From assembly GCA_016946835.1 (NCBI GenBank), contig JACVTC010000040.1, forward strand, positions 445,001 through 490,000: a stretch of 45,000 nt of DNA, given 5' to 3'. The translations under genes and the position numbers were made by a program. Source of the stretch: Neocallimastix lanati (nom. inval.) (lineage: Eukaryota > Neocallimastigomycota > Neocallimastigomycetes > Neocallimastigales > Neocallimastigaceae). Positions 1-10,438 of the stretch are shown piece after piece. The notes under the pieces are model-generated. The model was not told where the DNA came from. It saw only the letters and a program-made list of their open reading frames with translations, and did not search any database. The stretch's first letter is position 1, and each line of letters begins with the position of its first letter.

Positions 1-960
1 ATTAGTTACACTATGTGTAATAGGAAGGACTTCTTGATAGTTAGTACTGTAATATGGAAGATTTTGAATTTCAATATCTGGTTCACTGGCAGCAATCTCA
101 AATACATCAACTATTTCTTTATTTGCTGAATTTTTCTTTTTTGATGAAGCGCTATCTATCCATATTCTTAATTCACATACACCATTAGAAGATCCTGATT
201 GATCAATACATAAGGCACAATGAGCTTTTGCCCAACGCCTATCTTTAGCACGTTGTTTACCTTGTTCCATATAATGTTTACGATTTAATGCACCTTTCTG
301 TACAATTACAAAATTACCTTTTTCATTATTATTATTAAATGATCTATCATTGAAAGAATTATAACTAGTAGAATCTAAATTTAAATTATTACTATTTTTA
401 TCTTTAATTTTTCGACTAGTACTTTTTGAAATTAAATTTTTCATTGAAGAGAATGGTGATGAACTACTCTTTTCACTTCCAAATAATGTTTGAATTTTAT
501 TAGTATTAGCTGTATCAGTGCTACTACTCACTGGTACATCTAATGATTGAGTTGAACTTGATTCATTTTCTTGTTGAGCAACTTTCTGAAGAATTCTTTT
601 ATTTTTAATAGAATTATATAAATCACTTAAAAGTTGTTCCATTTGTTTTTTCCATTTCTTTTGTTTAACTTCCCTGTTTTCAATTACGAAATTACGTGGT
701 AAAGTCTTCGATACAGATGGTTTTGGTGAAGTAGTATTTGGTGTACCAAAATAGCTTCTTCTATTTGAATTGGGTATATTAGCACTGTTTATTTTTGATT
801 GTGATGAAAATGGTTCATTTGTCATAGATTCTAATAAAGTCATTGTATTTTTTAAAAATTCTTTTTTTGTCATTTTCTTATTTGGATTATCATTATAAAC
901 AATATGTAAATCAGTATTTAAAAGTACAAGAGAATAAACGATAGAGTGTGTCACATCTAA

Positions 961-1045
<85 letters not shown>

Positions 1046-1491
1046 CATAAATTTAGTTAGTATTTAATTAGTAATATTACTTTTTTTTTTTTTAAAAAAA
1101 AAAAAAATTAAACAAATTTGTTTAATAATAAAATCATATATTATTATTATTATCACTATCTTTATTTTTATTCAACTATAGTATTACCTTCATTTAGAAA
1201 TAGATCATGGCGATGAGTATTATTTTCAAAATAATGTTTTGAAAATTGAGTTAATATTCTATCAATTTGTTGAGTTTCACCAGTAATAACCAATTTTTTA
1301 CAAAGTATTCTATAAATATGATTGAAAGTAATTATAAATAGAACAGTGATTCCAAAAGATAAAAAAAAAAAAAAAAAAAAAGAAAAAAGTTTTTTTTATT
1401 AATTATCGATTATTAATAAATAAATATTTATTTAATGTTATTTAATGTTATTCATTAAAATAAATTAATAAATAATCCTTATAATAAAACG

Positions 1492-1543
<52 letters not shown>

Positions 1544-1632
1544 ACCTTAAAGCTTCATCAATTTCTACATTATTAAATTCGAAGTTATTCATATAATGCT
1601 TTAATGTTTCTTGATGATATTGATCACTATTA

Positions 1633-1677
<45 letters not shown>

Positions 1678-2732
1678 TAATAATAAAAAAATATTAGTAT
1701 AAATAAAATATTATTATATATGTATTTTGCTTTTATATATATAAAAAAAATGAAAGTTTTAATCTTTTATTAATGAAATTAATTTTTATATGATATATTA
1801 AATTATCCTTTAATCATAAATCAACATCTCTATTTTAAATAGTATTGATGTTAACTTTAATTTTTTATTTTATTTTATTTATTTTATTTCTATTTTTCTA
1901 TTTTTTTATTTTTTTATTTTTTTATTTTTTTATTTTTTTATTTTTTTATTTTTTTATTTTTTTGAATGAGTAACTTACGTTTCTGTTAAAATTAAGGATA
2001 CTGGATTTCCTTCATATTCCGATTCTTCAAGATTATAAAGTTTTTCAGCGAATTCAGCGGGGGTTAAACCATTTTTTTTTAATTCAGGACAACTATTATT
2101 AATTAATAAAGTTAACCTTGATTTCTTAGGATTGTTATCTTTATCATTTTCATCTTCAGATTTCTTATTATTTTTCTCAGTTTCTTTTATTAAATCATCT
2201 GCTGAGTAATTTGGTTTAGTTTTATCATTGGAATTACTTTCTATTGGTTTAGATTTTTCAATAGGTTCCTCGGTATCTAATAAATATTCGCTATTTCTAA
2301 TTTTATCATTTTCTTCAGTGACACTATTATCCATTTCACTTTCAAATAAAGATTCAACTTTTTTTGTTAAGAATTGAATTTCATCAATTTCATTATCATT
2401 ATTTAAAATATCTAAAGATTTTATTTTTTTAAAATCATTTGAGTTTTCGTTAAGTCCTTTAATTTCTTTTTCTAAATTTTCATCTTTTTCTAAATCAACT
2501 ATATCATTGTCAATTTTTGGGTGTTTCTTTTTTTCTTCTTTGGGCTGTAAAATCAAATAATCATAAAATTGTTAGTTTTTTTTTTTTTATTAATATTTAT
2601 ATGTAAATATATTAATGAATATATATTATATAAAATTATGCCTTATATTTGAAAACCTACTTTCCATATCTTTGAAAAGAAACCTTTATTTGATTTTTTT
2701 GATTTGATTTCTTCCGAAGAATATGTTTCCAT
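1..2732 (-). CDS. Sec7-PH domain Arf guanine-nucleotide exchange factor (partial, C-terminus beyond window)
   Basis: Predicted ArfGEF that loads GTP on an Arf GTPase at membranes. Five exons read on the minus strand: 2732-2661, 2544-1979, 1626-1546, 1309-1188 and 956-1 (open at the window edge, 599 codons so far). All junctions are GT-AG and keep phase. Residues 1-24 are a basic start containing KGFFSKIWK; about 25-170 is acidic and low-complexity; the Sec7 domain spans about 175-345. It keeps the glutamic-finger motif TGETQQIDRIL (E251) and the second motif SLVLLNTDLH (294-298). A linker follows, then from about residue 485 the start of a PH domain with NRKHYMEQGKQRAKDRRW, a stretch typical of fungal Sec7-PH proteins and of EFA6/PSD. 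The start is the first ATG before a good donor (GTAGGT). Yel1/Syt1 or EFA6 orthology is inference; Sec7 assignment is firm. Confidence 0.9.
964..1045. repeat. (TAA)n microsatellite in intron 4 of the ArfGEF gene
   Basis: About 27 perfect TAA units on the plus strand. In transcript sense this is a (UUA)n run ending within a few bases of the acceptor at 958-957, where the polypyrimidine tract would normally lie. Confidence 0.95.
1494..1539. repeat. 46-base poly-T (poly-A in transcript sense) abutting a 5' splice site
   Basis: Uninterrupted T run on the plus strand. For the minus-strand ArfGEF transcript it is A46 starting six bases into intron 3, directly after donor GTAATT. A complementary U21 (1381-1361) lies near the other end of the same intron. 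Confidence 0.95.
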
Positions 2733-2812
2733 TTCTTTCTTATTTTAATTTAAAAAAAATATATATAATATATATTGATTTATATTTTATTAAATATTAT
2801 GTTTTATTATTG

Positions 2813-2848
<36 letters not shown>

Positions 2849-2985
2849 TATTTTGTTTTTATTTTTGTTTTTGCTTATTATTTTGATTTATTATTATTAT
2901 TTCTTTGAATAAAAAAAAAAAAAAAAAAAAAATCAATATATGATTATAGTGTTATTTTTTAAAATTGAGATTTCTTTTTAATTTA

Positions 2986-3030
<45 letters not shown>

Positions 3031-3216
3031 TTATTTATTTATTTTATTTTATTCTATTTATTTACATTTAATTATATTACAAATATTATCCTTTATTGAA
3101 TTAATATTAATATGAAGGATAAAATTTCTATTATTGTTTTTTCTTTCGCTGTTGCTATTGTGAATTTCTCCACATTCTATTTTATTTTATTTTATTTTAT
3201 TTTTAATATCCAATAT

Positions 3217-3258
3217 AATAAAGAATAGCTATTCACATAGTAATAGGCTTTCTTTATT
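3217..3258. other. Predicted hairpin in a higher-complexity stretch
   Basis: Arms AATAAAGAA (3217-3225) and TTCTTTATT (3250-3258) pair perfectly, with a further AGC/GCT pairing inside. A second 7-bp pair, TATCCTT/AAGGATA, lies just upstream near 3087-3122. This is the only stretch of this intergenic region that is not simple sequence. Confidence 0.4.
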
Positions 3259-5400
3259 ATATATTTATTTTATTTATTTATTTATTGATTATTATATTTT
3301 AATATTATATTAATATATTATTATATTTTGAACTTTTTAATTTTTATTTTTGATTCTATTTTTTTTTAATTAATTAAATATTTCTAATTATTTTACTTCA
3401 TACAGTTTTTATTTCTTAATTTATTATAAAAAATAGTATTGATTATTTATTTTTTATTTTTTTTTTCCCTATAATATTATATTTTTGAATAGTATTAATA
3501 ATAGAAAATAATGCATTAATACCTATTGAATTGTATTGTGTATTGTATTGTATTAGTTTAATTTATTAAAAGGGTTGTTATGTTTATTTTGAATTGATTT
3601 ATTTATAAAGTGATTAAATATTCTTTATTAAATAAATCTTTTAAAAATGAAGTGTAGTGTAGTGTAGTGAATTATGTTTTGATTGTAATATGAAAAAAAA
3701 AAAAAAATGTAAAAAGTAAATAGTAGAATGATTTAACAAATTTTAAAAATAAAATAAAATAAATATATCTAAAAAAAAAAAAATTAAATAAAATTATATG
3801 ATGAAAATATAAAAGAACTACATTCAAAATATAATGTAATTAATTTATAAGATTCTATATAGTTAATTTTAATATAATAATAAAATAATAAAATTGATAA
3901 TCATATATATATAAAATAAAATAAATAATAATAATAAAAAAAAAAAAAAAAAAAAAAAAGATTTAAAAAAATTTTTTGGTATATCCAAATTATCTTTATT
4001 TTAAAATAAAATAAAAAAAAAATAAAAAAAAAATAAAAAAAAAAAAAAAAAAGGAAAAAAATATTTAAATATATATATATTAAAATAAATAAATAAATAA
4101 GTAATTAAATAAATAATAAGTATATATGTAAATAAATATATTAGTAATTAGATAAATGTTTAAAATTTTCTTTTCTATTAAAATTTTTGTAATTTCATTA
4201 GTAATCAAATTGAATGAATGCTATTTAAATTATAGATATGAAACAAACTTCATAATATAAAAAATAATTAAATCAATTGATGATAATATATAAGAATATA
4301 CATGAATATATTACAAATTAATTTAATATTAATAATATTCATAATTTTTTTTTTTTTTTTGTTTTTTTATTTTTATTACAAAAAATAAAAAAAAAGTTTA
4401 AATTATTAATTATTTAATTATTTAATTATTAATTATATAATATATATAATATATTTTTCTTTTTCTTTTTTCTTTTTTCTTTTTTCTTTTTCCTTTTTTC
4501 CTTTTTATTTTTTGTATCTTCTTTAAATATTAAATAAAAAAATTTGTTTTCTATATCAAACTTTGTTTAATTATATATAAATAATAATTATCGAAAAAAA
4601 ATTAATATTAATGAAAAGTTATTGATATTATATAATTAATTATGAATTGATGATAAATATATAATTATTAATAAAATGACATAGATCATAAAAAAACGTT
4701 CTTACTATTAAATATTTATTTTTTAATACTTTAAAAACATTGTTAATAATATTCTTTTAATATAATTTAAAATTTGATATAATTTTTTTTTAATTAATAA
4801 AATGAAGCAATAATAATCATCGAAATAAAATAATAAAAAGAAATAATAAAACAATTATTTTCTTAATTTTTTTTTTTTAAATTTTTTAATTATTATTAAT
4901 ATTTAATATATCCATAAAATATACACATATCTATATCTCTATATATTTTATAGTTGAAGTGTTAAGAGAATGTTGATAAAACTATAGGAAAGAGAAATGA
5001 TTAATGTTATAAAGGTTAATAATATGGGAGATTTAAGGTAATACAACAACTTGTAAATTTGAATTTTAATAAAATAAATAAATAGATCAATGAATTAATA
5101 AATTTAATATATATTCATTACATTATATTAAAATAATTAAATAAATATTAAATAAATATTAAATAAATATTAAATAAATATTAAATAAATATTAAATCAT
5201 AATTTTATTTATATTTATTGAACATAAAAAAAATTTTTAAACATTACACACGTTTTTTTTTTTATTGTTAATTAATTATTTTATTAATAAATATATTAAT
5301 ATTATATTCATTATATATGTATTTATTTGTTTCATTTTTATTTAATATAATGTAATGTAATAAAAAAAATAAACAATTTTATATGTATTACAAATTTATA

Positions 5401-5571
5401 TATTAAATAATTAAATAATTGAATAAATAATAAATAATAAATAATAAATAATAAATAATAAATAAATATCTAATAAATAATAAATAATAAATAATAAATA
5501 ATAAATAATAAATAATAAATAATTAAATAATAAATAATTAAATAATTAAATAATTAAATAATTAAATAATA
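5401..5571. repeat. Heptanucleotide (AAATAAT)n array
   Basis: Near-regular 7-base repeat with a few interruptions (for example around 5465-5475). Intergenic. Confidence 0.85.
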
Positions 5572-5859
5572 AATTTATTGTAACAATCAATAATTTTAAT
5601 CATAATACTTTTTATTTCTTTTTTTTTTTTCTTTTTTTTTTCTTTTTTTTTATATATATATATATATTTCAATAATATAAATAAAGGAAAAAATAAAAAA
5701 ATAAAATTAAAATAAAATAAAAATAAGAAAAACAAATTTAATAATATTATGTAATAATGAATATGTAATAGAAAAGAAAAAGAAAAAAAGATAATTATTT
5801 AATTAATAAAATTATCAGTATTAATAAAAGTCATTGTTGAAATTATTAATTTTTATTTT

Positions 5860-5928
5860 GTGTTATAATTAATTGTATCAAATTAATTATAACACTCTTA
5901 TTAAAAATCAAATTAATTATAACACTCT
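5860..5928. repeat. Inverted repeat with tandemly duplicated right arm
   Basis: Left arm GTGTTATAATTAATTG at 5860-5875. The complementary right arm occurs twice as the identical 20-mer CAAATTAATTATAACACTCT, at 5879-5898 and 5909-5928. Either right arm can pair with the left arm over about 16 bp. Confidence 0.8.
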
Positions 5929-6230
5929 AATTATGAAATAAATAATATATGTATAGATTTTTTTAATAAAAAAAAATAAAAATAAAAAGTGGTTATACTT
6001 AATAAAAAAAAAAAAAAAAGATTAATAAACCATTACAATATTTAAATATATATATTTCTTTTTATATTTTATTGCTAACTACATTACTACATGAAATTTT
6101 ATATATACATATATATATAAATTAAAATTAAAACTAGAAATAATATATATATTAGATATCTCATCGAGTAAGAAATTAAAAATAAACTATATTAATTAAA
6201 TGTAAAGCATTTTCATTATTATTATTTATT

Positions 6231-6259
6231 ATAATTATTATTATTATTATTATTATTAC

Positions 6260-6330
<71 letters not shown>
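6231..6330. repeat. (TTA)n microsatellite downstream of the RasGEF gene
   Basis: Long TTA array with one or two interruptions, about 600 bases beyond the RasGEF stop codon. Confidence 0.9.
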
Positions 6331-6332
<2 letters not shown>

Positions 6333-6593
6333 ACTATATGAAACTAAAAACATATATTTTAAAAATATATATTATATATAAAATAAATCATAAAAATATT
6401 TAACTGTATAATATATAAATAAATAAATAAATATATAATAAATAAATAAATATATAATAAATAAATAAATAAATAATAAAAAAAAAATATAAAATTTTAT
6501 AATTGAAAAAAAATTTATATAAAAAAATATTAATATATTATAATTTAATAAATAGTTAAAAAAAAGTTTAGTCATAATTACTTTTTTATTTCT

Positions 6594-6626
<33 letters not shown>

Positions 6627-6918
6627 TTCATAATTATGAAGTATGTATAAGTATTAGATTTATTAATTATTATTAATTATTATTATTTATATGTTATTTA
6701 TAAATATATATACATATTATTTATTATTATTATTTATAATGTATTACTATCAATTTATACAATAATTTAATATATTTAAAATATATTTTTATTAAATATA
6801 TATTTTTAATGATAATAATAGTTATTTTATTTTTATTATATATATAAATATTAATGAAAATAATAATTATTTTTTATACATAGATATATATAAATATATA
6901 TATATATATTTATATTTT

Positions 6919-7263
6919 TTAACTATTATTTTCATCATCTTCTTCATTATTATTAACATTTTGTTTCATCCATAGTTTCTTTTTGATCTTCTCTATTTCT
7001 TCTCCTTCATTTTTATTATCTAATTCTTTATTTTCAATATTTTCATTTGAACTTATATTATCAATATTGTTAGAGTTATCATCATCATCATCACTTTTAA
7101 TTTCTTCCATTTCTTCATTTTGATCATGTTCATTACTGATTTCTTCCATTTCTTCTATTTCTGGATTTTGATTTTGAACTTGTTCTCCTCCTTGTAATTC
7201 ATTGGTCAAATTGCTTTGATTATTATTATCATTATTATCATTATTATTACTACTACTACTATC

Positions 7264-7297
<34 letters not shown>

Positions 7298-7929
7298 CCA
7301 CTATCATTATTATTATTATCATTATCATTATTACTACTAACATTATTATTATCTTCATTATTTACATTATTGTTATCTTCATTAACATTGCTCTTCATTT
7401 CAAGATCATTTTCTTTATTATTTTCATTTATTACATTATTTTCTTGTTCATTTTCTCCATTATTATTATTATTATTTTCATTTATTACATTATTTTCTTG
7501 TTCACTTTCTCCATTATTATTTTCATTGATATTTTCTCCTAGGTTATCTTGTACATTTCCTTTATCATCATTATTATTTTTATTTTCAATATGGTCATTT
7601 TGTTCGTTTTCTTTACTAGTACTTTCTTGATGTTTTTTATTAATTTCACTTTCAAGTTCAACCTCATGAAGGTTCTTTCCTTTATTATTTAAGTCAATAT
7701 TGAATCTGTTTGTCTCATCTTTACTTTTTAATTTGCTTTCTTGTTTTAATTCATTATTATTATTATTATTATTATTATCATCATTATTATTCATACCATT
7801 ATTAATTTCACTATTTATATTTATATTATTACTATTATTAAGTATTTGAGGATTATTGTTATTGATATTATTATTCATATTATTGTTAAAATTATTGTTA
7901 TTCATATTAAAGTTGATATCATTATTATA

Positions 7930-7961
<32 letters not shown>

Positions 7962-8022
7962 AACTATTATTATTGTTGTTGTTACAGTTATTGTTATTAT
8001 TATTTATATTGCTGTTGTTATA

Positions 8023-8073
<51 letters not shown>

Positions 8074-9405
8074 TGTGTTGTTGTTGTTGTTATTACCATT
8101 GCTATTGTTATTGTTGCTATTTTGATTGAAATTTAGATGATATGAATTATTATTAAAAGTTGGAACTGGAGAATTAATTGAGGCATCTCCATTTTTCAAA
8201 ATTTCTTCAGGTATTGATTCTCCTGGTGCTAACGGTTCACATTCTACACTTTGTTTCCAGAGATCTTGATCCGATAAATAAACACGACTTAAAATCCAAT
8301 GTTCAATTAACAAATCTCCTACTCCTAAATCAGAAAGATTTTTGGGATAATCTGGAAGAAAACCTACAGGCCTTAATGTTGAATTAGAAGATGGGACATT
8401 GGATTTACTAATAATAAATCCATAACCTCGACAACATTCAATTCGTTGAATATGCTCTTCAAGATGACTTTCACCTAAATCATTTAATCCTTTACCGGTA
8501 TCGTACTGTTGGAAAATCGTATTAATTTGTTCAACTTCTGTATTAATATCTGGAATTACCATAATTTTACCAGTATTAAATTGAAAAGCTTCTAAGAGAC
8601 GATTAACTTCTTTTGAATAATTTTTAGGGAAGGTTTGATTAAAGTAATTAAAATTATTTTTACTTTTATTATCGAGAAGATCCCAGGTTTTCGTTAATCT
8701 TCTGATTTCCGGAGACAAAAGAACTCGACCAATGGTGAGTAAAGAATTGAAATTACGATATTTTTGATAGAGATAATGGGCCACCGTTAAAATAAATTGA
8801 ATGACATAATTTCTTTCAATTTCGGTATTTTCACTTAACTTATTGGGTTTTAAGATAGAATAAATTAATAGATGTTTTAAATAATAATTAAAATCAAGCA
8901 ATGCTTGAATAGGTTTGCTTTCTTTTGAGAGAGCGTAGTTTACGAAATCTTCTTTAACATTAATTTTTTTAAATAATTTGACATTAATAATGGTGAGTTG
9001 TTTAGCCATCTTATCCGGATCGAATTCATAAATGATATTATAAACAATTTTTTTAATATCCTGCTTTATGTTGTTGATTTTAGATTGATACATACTAACG
9101 GTTTCAATTAAATTTCTGAAGTCACGAGTAGATAAGGAATCTGTACTATTACCTGCATTTAATTTTTTTTTTGCTACTTGAAAATTATTTGTACTCTTTA
9201 TCATTTCTACTATCAAAGGTGAGATTGGAATTAATGGTATATATTTCTTTATTTTTAATTGTTCCAACTGTTTAGAATCGGTTTGAGAAGAAAGAGAAAT
9301 TGAATTTTGAAATGACATTATAGTAATAATATGATTCATTACATTTAAACAAATATTGAATGTTTTAAATAGTTTATCTTTATTTTCTAAAGAATTTATA
9401 ATAAT

Positions 9406-9439
<34 letters not shown>

Positions 9440-9700
9440 AAATACAAAATTACATATTACATGAAATACATATATACACAATAATAATATATAATATAAT
9501 AGTAATAAAATATCATACGTAATAATAGGTAATAAAATAATAACAATTAATATTAATTGGATAAATTTTATTTTTATTTTTATATTTTTTTTTTTTTTTT
9601 TTGAGAAATGTCTAAGGGTTATTTATTTTAGTAAATGTGAATTATTAGAAGAAATAAAATAATATTCTAAATATCTTTAATATAAATAATACTAATAATG

Positions 9701-9748
<48 letters not shown>

Positions 9749-10438
9749 ACCATTTTCCCACTGTACTTTTTCTTCCAGAATATTAGTAAAATTTTTTACT
9801 ATAGATAATAAAATTTTATACGATTCCTAGTTTATTTTTTTATATAAGTATTTTTATTTATTTATTTATTTAATTTTATTTTATTTTATTTTATTTTATT
9901 TTATTTTATTTCATTTTATTTCATTTTATTTCATTTCATTTTATTTCATTTCATTTTATTTCATTTCATTTCATTTTATTTCATTTCATTTTATTTTATT
10001 TCATTTCATTTCATTTCATTTTATTTCATTTCATTTTATTTCATTTTATTTTATTTCATTTTATTTTATTTCATTTTATTTTATTTCATTTTATTTTTCA
10101 ATTTAAATATTTTAGAGTGTTCAAATTAATATTTAAAAGAAATTTGAATTCAAATATAAATATTAATATATATTTATAAAAATAATTATTATTAATATTT
10201 AAATATATTTAAATAATAGACACACCAAAATATAATAAAAAAAAAAAAATAAGAAAAAAAAAAAAAATAAAAGGTTATATATAGGTAATAACTATTTCAA
10301 CTATTTTTATCATAAAATTTTTTGTTCTAATTAAAAAAAAAAAAAATAATATTAATAATTTATTTATTTATTAACCTGAAATTGATCATTTTGTAAATAA
10401 TTTTGAGCTTTTTTAAAAGCTGTCTGTACGTCATCCAT
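6919..10438 (-). CDS. RasGEF (CDC25-homology) domain protein with helical N-terminus and Asn-rich acidic tail
   Basis: Predicted exchange factor for a Ras-family GTPase. Three exons: 10438-10376, 9826-9751 and 9386-6919, giving 868 residues; junction phases 0 and 1 are consistent. Residues 1-80 form amphipathic helices (MDDVQTAFKKAQNYL, ESYKILLSIVKNF) resembling an MIT/TPR-like module (inference). The catalytic region at about 166-326 shows LTIINVKLFKKI, then RNFNSLLTIGRVL and RRLTKTWDLL, all hallmark CDC25-homology segments. The later PFLGxYLxDL-type block expected in this family is not visible. Residues about 463-590 are almost pure Asn, and the remainder is Asn/Glu/Asp-rich with a tandem duplication of a GE(S/N)EQENNVINENN unit. 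The start ATG at 10438 is chosen because both upstream exons join in frame. RasGEF membership is secure; the target GTPase is unknown. Confidence 0.88.
7216..8136 (-). repeat. Asn-coding (AAT/AAC)n tracts inside the RasGEF last exon
   Basis: Coding trinucleotide arrays that read as polyasparagine, with scattered Asp, Gly and Ser, on the minus strand. Codons mix AAT and AAC, so the amino-acid run is longer than any pure nucleotide run. The isoleucine-rich frames on the plus strand here are antisense shadows. Confidence 0.9.
9703..9746. repeat. 44-base poly-A (poly-U in transcript sense) at the start of RasGEF intron 2
   Basis: In transcript sense U44 begins directly after the donor GUAAU. The same intron carries A27 (9435-9409) shortly before its acceptor. 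Confidence 0.95.
9873..10095. repeat. Compound (TTTTA)/(TTTCA) pentanucleotide array in RasGEF intron 1
   Basis: About 44 five-base units in unbroken register, roughly 23 TTTTA-type and 21 TTTCA-type, interspersed after an initial TTTTA-only block. It lies inside the 549-base intron between exons ending at 10376 and starting at 9826. The transcript carries the complements UAAAA and UGAAA. Confidence 0.95.

Larger units (their letters stand above)
2733..6918. other. Intergenic region between the ArfGEF start and the RasGEF stop
   Basis: About 4.2 kb of very AT-rich DNA. I see no exon with family similarity. It holds many A/T tracts, a more complex stretch at 3085-3260 with two hairpins, an (AGTGT) run at 3651-3669, a 7-base AAATAAT array at 5401-5571, an inverted/direct repeat set at 5860-5928 and a TTA array at 6231-6330. 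It should include the ArfGEF promoter and the RasGEF 3' UTR; neither can be delimited by eye. Confidence 0.7.

Noticed and set aside
2723-2908. Phe/Tyr/Leu-rich open frame on the plus strand
   Set aside because: It is translated T-tracts beginning opposite ArfGEF exon 1; no family, no splice logic.
3112-3228. 38-codon ORF starting MKDKISIIVF with a hydrophobic stretch
   Set aside because: Its second half is translated TTTTA repeat; no similarity recognised and too short to support.
6372-6575. Phe/Ile/Tyr-rich frame on the minus strand
   Set aside because: Low-complexity translation of AAATA/TAA repeats, no recognisable domain.
7216-8387. Several Ile-, Phe/Ser- and Leu-rich frames on the plus strand
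   Set aside because: Antisense of the Asn-rich and RasGEF coding region.
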